Shown: positions 16,619-25,172 of the stretch, piece after piece
Layout: every line of letters begins with the position of its first letter
How positions within the stretch are numbered: position 1 is the stretch's first letter
Assembly: GCA_039178805.1 (NCBI GenBank)
Contig: JBCDFC010000002.1
Coordinates: 1-54,913, forward strand
Reading direction: 5' to 3'
Source: Thermohalobaculum sp039178805
GTDB taxonomy: Bacteria; Pseudomonadota; Alphaproteobacteria; Rhodobacterales; Rhodobacteraceae
Length of the DNA: 54,913 nt
The notes under the pieces: generated by a model
Told to the model about the DNA's origin: nothing
Databases searched by the model: none
The model's input: only the letters and a program-made list of their open reading frames with translations
Translations under genes and position numbers: made by a program

Positions 16619-17161
16619 ATGAGGATCGAGCGCGATGACTGGGAGCTCCTGGCCTGCGCGCCTGCGGACACGCTCGCGCTATCGAGGCTTTTCGAGCGGC
16701 ATCGCCACTACGTCTTCCGCGTGGCTTGGGCGCTCCTCGGCGAGGATGCCGCGGCCGAAGACGCGGTCCAGGACGTGTTCCTCAAGATGCAGAGCGGGCG
16801 TCTGAAAGCGAAGCCACGGGCGCGCTTCACCACCTGGCTCTACCAAGTCACGCTCAACACGGCTCGGGAACAGGCGAGAGACCGTCGCAAAGTCTGGGGC
16901 CATGCGCGTGCCGAGACCGCGCTCAGCGATATGGCGGACCAAACCGCCGATCCCGTGCGCCTGGAGACGATGCGCGACCTTGGCCGTTCCCTTTCGACAC
17001 TGCCGCTTCGCCAGCGCGAGGTCGTCGTGCTGCGTTTTCTCGAAGGTTTCGATACCGCCGAGACCGCCGAAATCCTCGGCTGTCGCGAAGGTACCGTGAA
17101 GGCCCATCTGCACCGGGCCACCCTGAAGCTCAGGGATCTGCTTGCCACCCGTGAAGTCTAG
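16619..17161 (+). CDS. ECF RNA polymerase sigma factor
   Basis: A 180-residue group IV sigma factor. Region 2 spans about residues 22-90 (LFERHRHYVFRVAWALLGED, then AAAEDAVQDVFLKM for core binding, and ARFTTWLYQVTLNTAREQAR for the -10 element). Region 4 spans about 120-175 (LSTLPLRQREVVVLRFLEGF, then ETAEILGCREGTVKAHLHRA as the -35 helix). It lies in a three-gene cluster: a one-helix membrane protein 6 bases upstream and an exported helical protein 10 bases downstream. Its regulator and target promoters are unknown; the neighbours are the natural candidates. Confidence 0.93.
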   Translation: MRIERDDWELLACAPADTLALSRLFERHRHYVFRVAWALLGEDAAAEDAVQDVFLKMQSGRLKAKPRARFTTWLYQVTLNTAREQARDRRKVWGHARAETALSDMADQTADPVRLETMRDLGRSLSTLPLRQREVVVLRFLEGFDTAETAEILGCREGTVKAHLHRATLKLRDLLATREV

Positions 17162-17171
17162 GAGAACCACG

Positions 17172-17543
17172 ATGAAGAGACTGATGATCGCCGCGACTAT
17201 GCTGAGCGCCGCAACCCTGACCGCCGCGCCGGCGCAGGCGGATGATCTGGACCTGATCGAGCAGCTCCAAGGATATCTCCAGATCTCCGAGCAGTTTATC
17301 GATCTCGTTAACCGCAAGGAAGCAGCGGTCTTTTTCGCGGTCGAAGGGATCGTGGAGATCCATGAGGAGCGCGGCGATCAGGCGAAGGCGATCCCGACCC
17401 TGCAGGCATTTTTGGAGAAGTACCCCGATGATCAGGCGGTGCGGAACATCATCCGCTTCAAGCTGCGCGATCTCTATCGTGAGACGGGCCAGGCGGATCT
17501 TGCAATCGCCGAGCTTGAAGTCGTCGTCGAAGAGAACCGCTGA
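17172..17543 (+). CDS. Exported small helical (TPR-like) protein
   Basis: A 123-residue secreted protein. The signal peptide (MKRLMIAATMLSAATLTAAP, then AQA) ends near residue 23. The mature part is all-helical: DLIEQLQGYLQISEQFIDLV, FFAVEGIVEIHEERGDQAKA, IPTLQAFLEKYPDDQAVRNI and LYRETGQADLAIAELEVVVE; the last two look like degenerate TPR units. The ATG at 17172 has TAGGAGA upstream and overlaps nothing; the frame is open 10 codons back into the sigma gene. Its position 10 bases after the sigma factor suggests it is a target or envelope partner of that regulator. Function unknown. Confidence 0.75.
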   Translation: MKRLMIAATMLSAATLTAAPAQADDLDLIEQLQGYLQISEQFIDLVNRKEAAVFFAVEGIVEIHEERGDQAKAIPTLQAFLEKYPDDQAVRNIIRFKLRDLYRETGQADLAIAELEVVVEENR

Positions 17544-17557
17544 TCCACTTCGCGACT

Positions 17558-17595
17558 GCGACCGGGTATTCGAGCGGATGCTGGGGCCCGGTCGC
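17558..17595 (+). terminator. Inverted repeat after the sigma factor cluster
   Basis: GCGACCGGG at 17558-17566 is exactly complementary to CCCGGTCGC at 17587-17595, with a 20-base loop. It starts 15 bases after the last stop of the cluster. No T-run follows, so it may stabilise the 3' end rather than terminate. Confidence 0.4.
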
Positions 17596-17666
17596 CCGGA
17601 GAGGGGCGAAAATCTTATTGGGCTCCGCGCCCTCCCACGACAGGATAGCGCGAGACGGCTTAACGT

Positions 17667-17680
17667 TTAGCGAACGCTAA
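17667..17680. promoter_or_regulatory. Palindrome TTAGCG-AA-CGCTAA
   Basis: A perfect 6+2+6 palindrome in the 265-base gap between two convergent genes. It looks like an operator for a dimeric regulator, but no promoter would be expected between convergent genes. Nothing else is apparent in this gap apart from the hairpin at 17558. Confidence 0.3.
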
Positions 17681-17808
17681 GCGGTCCAAATGCGCAACGC
17701 AGGGCCATGTCGGCTAGCGTCGTTAGCGCTTCGTTTGCCCGACTCACGCCATCCTGACGTGGGTGGGGGCGCTCGGGAGGCGATTGGTGTTCGCCGAGCC
17801 CCCCGTGT

Positions 17809-18594
17809 TCAGAGCGAGCGTATCGCGCCGCCGTCGACGCGGATCTGGCTGCCGGTGATGTAGCTCGCCTGCTCGCTCGCAAGGAACGCCGCCACCGCCG
17901 CGAATTCTGCGGGGGTCCCGTAGCGGCCGGCGGGGATCGCGGCTTTCGCCGCCTCGCGGGTCTCCTCGATCGTCTTGCCCGTCCGCTTCGAGGCGGCGGC
18001 GTCCAGCTCATCCACCCGCTCCGTGTGGATGCGACCCGGTAGGAGCATGTTTACGGTGATCCCGTCGGCGGCAAGATCGTTGGAGAGCGATTTCGACCAG
18101 CCGACGAGCGAGGCGCGCAGCGCGTTCGAAAGGCCGAGATTGGTCAGCGGTTGGATCACGCCCGAGGAGCCTACGGTGATCACGCGTCCCCATTTCTGTG
18201 CGCGCATCTTCGGCAGGAGGCGCGCCGTGATCTCGCAGACGCGCATCACCATCGTGTCGAACTGCGCGGCCATAACCGAGAGGTCCGCATCCACCATCCG
18301 CCCCGGCGGCGGACCGCCGGTATTGTTCACCAGGATATCGATGCCGCCGAGCTTCTCGTCCACGCCCCGCTCGATCGCATCGACCGCAGCCGGGTCCGAG
18401 AGATCCGCGAGGACATGCTCCACCGTGCCACCCGTTGCGCGGATTGCCGCCGCCACCGTCGCGAGTTTCTCCTCCGACCGGCCCGCCAACAGGACCTTCG
18501 CCCCTTCTGCGGCAAGCGCTTCGGCGATGGCGCGGCCAAGGCCGCGGGTGGAGGCGAGAACGAGGGCGCGTTTGCCCGTGAGGCCGAGATCCAT
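17809..18594 (-). CDS. SDR-family protein with atypical active site
   Basis: A 261-residue Rossmann-fold short-chain dehydrogenase. The cofactor motif reads ASTRGLGRAIA near residue 14 and the NNAG motif reads NNTGG. The catalytic serine is present (VGSSGV), but where classical SDRs have YxxxK this protein has LSNALRASL, so the catalytic tyrosine and lysine are missing at the usual place. This matches a known SDR subgroup of unclear chemistry. The ATG at 18594 overlaps the stop of the DHDPS-like gene as TGATG, a translationally coupled pair. The product may be a reductase with shifted catalytic residues or a non-catalytic partner. Confidence 0.82.
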   Translation of the reverse strand: MDLGLTGKRALVLASTRGLGRAIAEALAAEGAKVLLAGRSEEKLATVAAAIRATGGTVEHVLADLSDPAAVDAIERGVDEKLGGIDILVNNTGGPPPGRMVDADLSVMAAQFDTMVMRVCEITARLLPKMRAQKWGRVITVGSSGVIQPLTNLGLSNALRASLVGWSKSLSNDLAADGITVNMLLPGRIHTERVDELDAAASKRTGKTIEETREAAKAAIPAGRYGTPAEFAAVAAFLASEQASYITGSQIRVDGGAIRSL

Positions 18595-19520
18595 CAGCCG
18601 AGCTCCTTCAGTCGTAAATCCAGTCGATGCAGCAGGCGGTCGATCTCGCCCATATCCTCGGCCGAGAGCTTCGGCCCCGGCGCCCGAACGGTGGCCGACG
18701 CGATCGCGCCCCGCCGGCGCAGCACCTCCTTGCGCATCGCAAGGCCGATGCCGGGCTGCTGCTCGTAGCGCACGAGCGGCAGATGCGCCGCGAAGAGGTC
18801 CGACGCTCGGTCGGCTTCGCCCCTTGCATGGGCGGCGACCACCTCCACCAGCATCTCGGGGAAGCAGTAGCCCGTCATCGCGCCATCCGCGCCGCGCGCC
18901 ATCTCCTCGTCGAGGAAGAGCGCCGAGTTCCCAGTCAGGATCGAGAGCCTTGGCACGGCACCCGTACCGCTGCCCTTGCGCACCGCCGTCAGCTTGTTGA
19001 GCCCCGGCCAGTCTTCGTGCTTCAGCATCACGATCTGAGGATGCTCGGTCGTAAGCTTCAGGATCGAGGTGGCGGAGATCCGCACGCCCGTGAGCTGCGG
19101 GTAGTCCTGCAGGCAGATCGGCACGTCCGGTCCGAGCGCGCGGCAGACGCCTGCATAGTAGCCCTCGACCTTGTCCTCGGGTGCTGTGCCTGCGGGGGGC
19201 GCGACCATCACGCCGCCGGCCCCAGCCGCCATCGCCTCCTGCGTAAGGCGCCGCATCCCGTCGAGGCCACCGCCCGAGACCCCGACGATCACCGGCATCC
19301 CTTCGGCCCGCGCGATCGCCCGGCGCGCGAAGGCGAGGCTCTCCTCTGGCGCGAGCTTCGGCGCCTCGCCCATCACGCCCAGGATCGTCATCCCGTCGAC
19401 GCCGCATTCGCGGTAGAAATCGACCATACGGTCCGCGCTCTCCAAATCGAGCGCGCCGTCTTCGGTAAAGGGGGTGGCGGCGATGATGTAGACGCCGCGG
19501 TTTTCGCGAGTGATGAGCAT
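18594..19520 (-). CDS. Dihydrodipicolinate synthase/N-acetylneuraminate lyase-family aldolase
   Basis: A 308-residue class I aldolase of the DapA/NanA superfamily. The Schiff-base lysine lies in IVMLKHEDWPG, and the conserved tyrosine in ICLQDYPQLTG. The DapA loop GTTGE is GVMGE here, so the threonines that carry pyruvate carboxylate in DapA are changed, arguing against true lysine biosynthesis. GGVMVAPPAGT replaces the usual MVxPPYY loop. The ATG at 19520 has AGGAG 9 bases upstream; 49 further codons are open. It is coupled to the SDR gene, suggesting a two-step catabolic route for a keto- or sugar acid. Confidence 0.85.
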   Translation of the reverse strand: MLITRENRGVYIIAATPFTEDGALDLESADRMVDFYRECGVDGMTILGVMGEAPKLAPEESLAFARRAIARAEGMPVIVGVSGGGLDGMRRLTQEAMAAGAGGVMVAPPAGTAPEDKVEGYYAGVCRALGPDVPICLQDYPQLTGVRISATSILKLTTEHPQIVMLKHEDWPGLNKLTAVRKGSGTGAVPRLSILTGNSALFLDEEMARGADGAMTGYCFPEMLVEVVAAHARGEADRASDLFAAHLPLVRYEQQPGIGLAMRKEVLRRRGAIASATVRAPGPKLSAEDMGEIDRLLHRLDLRLKELG

Positions 19521-19670
19521 CGGGAAGGGCTCCTGACACGGGGCCCTCTTCCAAGCATCTTTCGCGAGCCGCCTCAACCCGTGGCCAAACTGCGATGGAT
19601 CAAGGTTAGGCTGACCGAGGGGTGTGAGGGTCGGAACGAAAACCAATAAAGAACGTCGGGAGGGCAATGG

Positions 19671-20486
19671 ATGTCAGCGATCATGGGCAAAGCCCCGGGG
19701 ACTGCGGGCGATCCCGGGCCATGGCGGGCGAGCGAGGGCGTGCCGGAGGTCCGCCCTGCAACCTGGGACGATCTTCGCGCAGCCATATTGGCCGGTTGGG
19801 CCGATTTCCGCGCGGCACCGGCGCTCGGGATCTGTGTAGGCGCCCTCTACATGATCGGCGGTTGGCTCCTGCTCACGGTGCTCGAATTGCGTGAGATGCG
19901 GGGGCTCTCGTTCCCGGTCGTCGCAGGCTTCGCGCTCATCGGCCCGTTCGTGGCGGTCATCCTCTACGAGATCTCGCGCCGGCGGGAGCGCGGCCTTGGC
20001 CTTTCTCTCGGCGATGTGCCGGCCATGATCGCGGCGACGGCGCGCAAGCAGATCCTTTATCACGGCTTCATCTTGATGTTCTGGCTGGCCGTGTGGAGCC
20101 GCGTCGGCGTCATGCTCTATGCGATCTTCTTCTCTGCCTCGACGGATCGGTTCTGGGAGCTGGCGGGCCAGATGTTCACCACCGAGCACGGCATCGCGTT
20201 CCTGATCGTGGGCCATGCCTTCGGTGCTTTCTTCGCAGGCGTCTCCTACTGCCTCTCGGTGCTGGCCTTCCCCTTCCTGCTGGATCGCGACAGCGATTTC
20301 ATCACGGCCATGGTGATGAGCTTCAAGGCCGTGCTGGCGAGCCCTAAGGTCATGCTGGTCTGGGCAGTGTCGATCGGCGTGCTGCTGGCGGCGGCGTCAG
20401 CCCCTTTCTTCTTGGGGCTGATCGTCGTGCTGCCGGTGCTCGGCCATGCGAGCTGGCATCTTTATCGCCGTCTTGTACCCGAGTGA
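19671..20486 (+). CDS. DUF2189-family integral membrane protein
   Basis: A 271-residue protein with six or so transmembrane helices, beginning after a 35-residue polar N-terminus. The marks of DUF2189 are present: WADFRAAPALGICVGALYMI, then FALIGPFVAVILYEISRRRE and FPFLLDRDSDFITAMVMSFK, and a short C-terminal GHASWHLYRRLV. GGGAGGGC lies upstream of the start. It is divergent from the DHDPS-like gene and convergent with the glycosyltransferase (27-base gap). In other alphaproteobacteria such proteins sit near respiratory genes, but no such gene is here. Confidence 0.85.
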   Translation: MSAIMGKAPGTAGDPGPWRASEGVPEVRPATWDDLRAAILAGWADFRAAPALGICVGALYMIGGWLLLTVLELREMRGLSFPVVAGFALIGPFVAVILYEISRRRERGLGLSLGDVPAMIAATARKQILYHGFILMFWLAVWSRVGVMLYAIFFSASTDRFWELAGQMFTTEHGIAFLIVGHAFGAFFAGVSYCLSVLAFPFLLDRDSDFITAMVMSFKAVLASPKVMLVWAVSIGVLLAAASAPFFLGLIVVLPVLGHASWHLYRRLVPE

Positions 20487-20513
20487 CCGAGTGGGCGCTG
20501 GTGTGCCCAGGGC

Positions 20514-21503
20514 TCAGGCCAGGGCGTGGTCCGGAACCGCCGCTGGCTTGACCTCGGAGCGCCAGACATACGGACGCACGCTGTCGAGGCCGCGGATGGC
20601 GCCGACCGCTTCGCCCACGCCCCACAGCACGGCGAAGGGAACCATTGCAAAGAGCGTAGAGATGCCAAGCCGGTTTTCCCGCGCAACACGTTGATACTGA
20701 AGCGCGCCGCGCGCCCAATGTCGCGCGATGGCGATCGGAAACAGCACTGAGTAGCCAACACGCTGCCATGCCGGCAGCGCTTGCGTCCGAACGGCACCGA
20801 AGGAAAGGCCGACATACCAAAAATTTCGCGCGTTCTCGACAAGGCCCGGCACGTCGAAATGGCGCATTCGCCAGCCGGCGAGACGTCGGCCGCCGGCCTC
20901 GGCGTCTTGGATCTTCTTCATGGCGAAGGAGCACACCAGAAGCGATTCCTCGAGATGAGGCTCGAGGGAAAGGAAGAGGTCGCGGCGGACAATCGAATTG
21001 TGGCCGGGCAAGGGGCCGATGTCGCTGGCAAGGGGTGCCATCCATTCGCCGTAGCCGATCAGGCATGCCGCGAGGTTCGCAGGGGTTAGACGCCATCCCG
21101 GCTCGATGATCGGTCCGAAGATCGTCGCATCTGGCGTGAGGGCCTCGAGGACGTTCTTCATTGCGCCCCTCTCGGGCACGCAATGATCCTCGGCAAGGAG
21201 AACGAAGGGCGTCTTCGCCGCGCGCACGGCCGCGGCCCTGGCTTCGTGCAAGAGCTTGTCGCTGACATCCAGCACCTCGATCCCCGGCTCGCGCGGAATT
21301 GCGGGATTGTCCGGGTCGGGGCACAGGATAAGCAGCGTGAACGCGTGCTGCGCCATTTCCCGGCGCCACGCCTCGATCACAACCGGTATGGTGTCCACAC
21401 CGAGCATCGCCGGGAGGAGCACGGTAAGCCGAGGGGACCGAGCATCACTGTCGACAGCGATCTGAGCGTCGGTTTCCGGGGTCAAAACATCCGTCTCTGC
21501 CAA
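20514..21503 (-). CDS. Family 2-like glycosyltransferase, TTG start
   Basis: A 329-residue glycosyltransferase with a GT-A type N-terminal domain: LTVLLPAMLGVDTIPVVIEA, LLAEDHCVPERGAMKNV (an acidic EDH in place of DxD) and PLPGHNSIVRRDLFLSLE. The last 100 residues include hydrophobic segments (LFPIAIARHW, FAMVPFAVLWGVGEA), so it is likely membrane-bound. No ATG or GTG fits; the TTG at 21503 has GGAG seven bases upstream and gives the shortest frame that keeps the domain. It overlaps the preceding GT8 gene by 22 bases, so the two are translated together and probably act on the same glycan. Confidence 0.78.
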   Translation of the reverse strand: MAETDVLTPETDAQIAVDSDARSPRLTVLLPAMLGVDTIPVVIEAWRREMAQHAFTLLILCPDPDNPAIPREPGIEVLDVSDKLLHEARAAAVRAAKTPFVLLAEDHCVPERGAMKNVLEALTPDATIFGPIIEPGWRLTPANLAACLIGYGEWMAPLASDIGPLPGHNSIVRRDLFLSLEPHLEESLLVCSFAMKKIQDAEAGGRRLAGWRMRHFDVPGLVENARNFWYVGLSFGAVRTQALPAWQRVGYSVLFPIAIARHWARGALQYQRVARENRLGISTLFAMVPFAVLWGVGEAVGAIRGLDSVRPYVWRSEVKPAAVPDHALA

Positions 21504-22549
21504 AGGGCATTCTCCATCGGATATACGAGGTTTCGGACTGTCTTGTCGTAGAGTGTCGCCATGCGGTCCGACAGTTGCTTTCGCAAGTCCGACTGCGGCG
21601 ACGGCGCGGGATCTGTGACGCGAGAGAGTGTTTCCGCATAGGCCGCGTCGAACGGACTGCCCGTTCGCATCCGCCATGGCTTCATGCGGCCGGCAAAATG
21701 GATGATCCCAGGATTGCGCCGGTGCTCCGCTGCATGTGGGTCCCAAAGCCGCCCAGCCGTCGCTGCGTTGAGGTTCCAACGCTCGGGGAGCGGGTGCCAA
21801 TCCTCCGATGCTACGGCGTTGAGCGCTTCCTGTTGCACAAGATCGACGGCGGTGCCGACCTCGCGCAGATAGTCCGCCGCGCGTTCCGCGATCTGCCGCT
21901 CACGCCAAGCATTGAGATCCATCAGCAAAATGCCGGCGTTAAAGTAAGGCGCCGCGGGATCGAAGGGCCAGCGGTCGATCTCCTTCACCCCGCGCCGCGC
22001 CCCGCAGGTGCCGACCGGCCGGTCGAGAACCGCGCCGATGGCGCGCCCATCGAGTTCGGATTGCCAAAGCGGCGTGATGTCATCGAGCACGAGAAGATCG
22101 GCGTCGAGGAAGAGCACCCGATCGTGACCAGGCATCAATTCGGGCAGCAGCAGGGGGGCGCCGGCCTCATGCGGCATGCCCAAGATCGGCACGCGCGCGG
22201 CGAAGGTCTGCTCATCGACCTGATAGGGGGCGAGATCGACGATCTGCGCCAGCGCCGAGAGAACGCGGTCCGGAAGGGCCTTGTGCACGATATGCAAGAC
22301 GACGCGACGTTCGACCGGCAGCCGGTCGCGGAGCGAGCGCAGCATCACGAGGAGCGGCAGCGCATAAACCGAATTGACGCTTGTTGCGATATCGATGGTG
22401 AGCGGAGCGACAGAGGCCTCGTCATTAGCATCCGACAGGTCAGCCGCCGATGTCGCCGCTGCGCTCGGTTCGGATCGGCTCAACGCGTCGGTACGACCTT
22501 CATCCGCCACTGCTGACACCGAAACTTCCCTTGCGTCGCGCACGACCAT
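21482..22549 (-). CDS. Family 8 glycosyltransferase
   Basis: A 355-residue GT8 enzyme, retaining, using a nucleotide sugar. Residues 1-45 are low-complexity. The GT8 marks follow: IDIATSVNSVYALPLLVMLRS, the metal-binding DxD in RVLFLDADLLVLDD, and APYFNAGILLMDLNAWR, with HFAGRMKPW near the end matching the HxxGxxKPW motif. It is divergent from the aquaporin gene (48 bases) and overlaps the next glycosyltransferase. The product is probably a cell-surface glycan; the acceptor is unknown. Confidence 0.9.
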   Translation of the reverse strand: MVVRDAREVSVSAVADEGRTDALSRSEPSAAATSAADLSDANDEASVAPLTIDIATSVNSVYALPLLVMLRSLRDRLPVERRVVLHIVHKALPDRVLSALAQIVDLAPYQVDEQTFAARVPILGMPHEAGAPLLLPELMPGHDRVLFLDADLLVLDDITPLWQSELDGRAIGAVLDRPVGTCGARRGVKEIDRWPFDPAAPYFNAGILLMDLNAWRERQIAERAADYLREVGTAVDLVQQEALNAVASEDWHPLPERWNLNAATAGRLWDPHAAEHRRNPGIIHFAGRMKPWRMRTGSPFDAAYAETLSRVTDPAPSPQSDLRKQLSDRMATLYDKTVRNLVYPMENALWQRRMF

Positions 22550-22597
22550 GTGCGGAATGGTTTGAGTTTACCACCAAAGAACACCGGAGGAAGCCCG

Positions 22598-23296
22598 ATG
22601 AAGAAGTACATCGCAGAGGCGTTCGGAACATTTGTCCTTGTATTTTTCGGCGTTGGCAGCGCCGTCCTTGCGGGGGGAGGCGTTGGCCTTGCCGATGCGA
22701 TCAGCATCACGGGCATCAGCCTCGCCTTCGGCATTTCGGTCGTCGCCATGGCTTATTCGATCGGCCATGTTTCGGGCGCGCATCTCAACCCAGCGGTCAG
22801 CGTGGGTGCCTTCGTCGCCGGTCGGCTGCCGCTATCCGATCTTATCGGCTACGTGATCGCTCAGGTGGCCGGTGCGATTGTGGCGGCGTTGTTGGTGCTG
22901 ATCATCGTGCAGACGCAGATCGGCGGCTATGACATCGCAACGAACGGCTTGGGTCAGAACGGTTGGGGCCCGGGATATGGCGCAGAGTATAGGATGCTCG
23001 GCGCGCTCATCTTCGAGGTTGTTGCGACGGCCGTCTTCATCATCGTCATCCTGGGCGTGACGGGCGAGGGCGGCAACGCGACGATGGCTGGGCTCGCCAT
23101 TGGGCTGACGCTGACGATGATCCATCTCGTCGGCATCACGATCTCGGGCACCTCGGTCAATCCGGCGCGGTCGATCGGTCCTGCGCTCTTCGTCGGTGGG
23201 ACGGCGCTCTCGCAGCTTTGGCTATTCATCGTCGCCCCGTTGGCAGGTGCTGCGATCGGGGCGCTTCTCCACAAGCTGGTGATCGAGGGCGACTAA
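22598..23296 (+). CDS. aqpZ: Aquaporin Z-type water channel
   Basis: A 232-residue six-helix channel. Both NPA boxes are present: GAHLNPAVSVGAF and GTSVNPARSIGPAL. Aligned to E. coli AqpZ, the selectivity filter residues Phe (in LAFGISVV), His (in MIHLVG), Thr (in ISGTSV) and Arg (in NPARS) are all kept, so it should carry water and exclude glycerol. The start was chosen for its GGAGGAA site and the normal N-terminus MKKYIAEAFGTF. A strong hairpin follows the stop. It is divergent from the GT8 gene. Confidence 0.95.
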   Translation: MKKYIAEAFGTFVLVFFGVGSAVLAGGGVGLADAISITGISLAFGISVVAMAYSIGHVSGAHLNPAVSVGAFVAGRLPLSDLIGYVIAQVAGAIVAALLVLIIVQTQIGGYDIATNGLGQNGWGPGYGAEYRMLGALIFEVVATAVFIIVILGVTGEGGNATMAGLAIGLTLTMIHLVGITISGTSVNPARSIGPALFVGGTALSQLWLFIVAPLAGAAIGALLHKLVIEGD

Positions 23297-23304
23297 GCAG
23301 CCTT

Positions 23305-23333
23305 GCGGTGCAGGTTGCGCCTGCACCGCTTTG
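23305..23333 (+). terminator. Terminator after the aquaporin gene
   Basis: GCGGTGCAGG, loop TTGCG, CCTGCACCGC: a perfect 10-bp stem beginning 8 bases after the stop and followed by TTTG. The gene on the other side is convergent, so it may serve both. Confidence 0.6.
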
Positions 23334-23421
23334 CGGCCGGCGCGACGCGTTGCTGAGATGCGCGTTGCCATGTTCGCCACGCCAGAGGTTTGGCGTAACG
23401 TGCGCGGTGTGGCGCGCCCAA

Positions 23422-24966
23422 TCAGAGGCGACACTCGATGAGATAGGGGCCGGGTTCGTTGACCGCCCAGGCCAGCAGTTTGGCCAATTCGGCCGGGCAC
23501 TCGGTCGCCGTGCCCTCCACTCCCATACCGCGCGCCATCGCAACAAAGTCGAGGGTCGGGCGGTCAAGATCGACGAGGGCGAGCGCGGAGGGGCCGGGAT
23601 TGGCGCCGGTCCGCGCAAGCTCGTGCTTCAGGATCTCGTAGCTGCGGTTCGCGAAGACGAGATAGGTGACGTTGGTCTGTTCGCGCGCCGCCGTCCAGAG
23701 CGCCTGGATCGTGTACATGGCCGAGCCGTCGGCCTGTAGCGCGATCACCGGGCGGTCGGGGCAGGCGATGGCGGCGCCCACGGCCATGGGCGGCCCGATA
23801 CCGATGGCGCCGCCCGTGATCGGCAGCCAGCTATGGGGCGGCGCCCCGGCGAGAGACGGGTAGATCGCACGGCCCGAGGTGATGCCTTCGTCCACATAGA
23901 TCGCGTGCTCTACCGGGACCGATCCAATGGCGGCGGCGAGCGTTTCGGGCGTCAAGCTCCCGGGCTGCGGTGTCTCGGGCGGCTTGGGGGCGGCGGGGGT
24001 GTCGGGCGGGGATGCGCCAAGCCGCTCGGCGAGGGCTGCGATCGCGCCGGGCCCGTCCTCGCCGAAGCCGGCGAGGCTGATGACCTCGCAGCCCTCGGGC
24101 AAAAAGAGGCTGGGCTTGCCCGGATAGCCGAAGAAAGCGGGTGGCTCGACGGTCTCGATCAGGATCGCGCGGCGATAGGGTGCGAGCGTTTCGAGTGCCA
24201 GATCGACGGCATAGGGCAACCGGTCGATGCCGGCCTGAGCCGCACCCCGATCGATGCGGCGGAAGGAGGTAGGGCAGAGGAGTTTGGCCCCGGTCTTGGC
24301 CGCGATCGCTTGGGCCAGAGCGCGGGTCTTAGGCGATGTCAGCGCGTGGCCGCCGATGAAGAGCACCGCGGGCTCGGACCCGTCGAGCGCTGTGGCGGCT
24401 GCGGCGATGGCCTCCTCGCCGACAGGGGACGGGCCGCGCGGGGGCACGGGATCGGCGAGGATGCCGCCCGGATCCCAGCCCGTGTCGCCGGGTGCGATGA
24501 GCGTGGCACTCCGCCCGGGCCACGAGAGCGCTTCCGAGAGCGCCTGGGCCCCGTCGGCGGCGAGCGTCTCGACAGAGTTCGCGGTATGGACCCAGTCGGA
24601 GACAGGGGCCGCGAGGCCTGCGATATCGGAGGCGAGTGGCGGGTCGTGGCGGATATGCCAGCTCGCATGTTCGCCCACGAGTGTGAGCATCGGCGTGCGC
24701 GCGCGCTTGGCGTTGTGGAGGTTGGCGGAAGCGTTGGAGAGCCCGGCGCCGAGATGGAGGAGGCTGACCGAGGGTTTGCCCGTCATGCGGCCGTAGCCGT
24801 CGGCAGCGCCGGTCACGACGCCTTCGAACAGGCCCAGGACGCAGCGCATGAGCCGAGTGCGGTCGAGGGCATCGACGAACTGCATCTCCGATGTGCCCGG
24901 ATTGGCAAAGCAGACATCGACGCCGCCAGCATGCAGCGTGCGCACAAGGGCCTCGGCACCGTTCAT
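23422..24966 (-). CDS. Acetolactate synthase/benzoylformate decarboxylase-like ThDP enzyme
   Basis: A 514-residue thiamine diphosphate enzyme. The Pyr domain has FANPGTSEMQFVDAL and the catalytic glutamate in GLFEGVVTGAADGYGRM; the PP domain has the cofactor motif QADGSAMYTIQALWTAARE ending at FANRSYEIL. The central domain carries a proline-rich linker. It lacks a small regulatory subunit neighbour, and its pattern fits the IlvB-like decarboxylase group rather than biosynthetic acetohydroxyacid synthase. The ATG at 24966 has GGAGA upstream; the open frame continues far back but only as antisense of other genes. It is 206 bases downstream of the glycosyltransferase gene on the same strand. Confidence 0.85.
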   Translation of the reverse strand: MNGAEALVRTLHAGGVDVCFANPGTSEMQFVDALDRTRLMRCVLGLFEGVVTGAADGYGRMTGKPSVSLLHLGAGLSNASANLHNAKRARTPMLTLVGEHASWHIRHDPPLASDIAGLAAPVSDWVHTANSVETLAADGAQALSEALSWPGRSATLIAPGDTGWDPGGILADPVPPRGPSPVGEEAIAAAATALDGSEPAVLFIGGHALTSPKTRALAQAIAAKTGAKLLCPTSFRRIDRGAAQAGIDRLPYAVDLALETLAPYRRAILIETVEPPAFFGYPGKPSLFLPEGCEVISLAGFGEDGPGAIAALAERLGASPPDTPAAPKPPETPQPGSLTPETLAAAIGSVPVEHAIYVDEGITSGRAIYPSLAGAPPHSWLPITGGAIGIGPPMAVGAAIACPDRPVIALQADGSAMYTIQALWTAAREQTNVTYLVFANRSYEILKHELARTGANPGPSALALVDLDRPTLDFVAMARGMGVEGTATECPAELAKLLAWAVNEPGPYLIECRL

Positions 24967-25172
24967 GATCGTCTCCGGAAGCAGTGCGCGCCGGATCTGG
25001 CACGCGGTGGGCAGATGCAGGCAATCCGCTGTCCTTGGTCCAGTCAAGCCCTGCCCGCGGCGAAACTGCGCGCGGGCGCGCTGCCGGTCGCCCCGAGTGC
25101 CCGATTCGCCGGGGGCGCAGCGGGCACCGGCCCGCCCACCAGCCCGCGCCCGGCGAGAGGCTGGGCGTGCCG

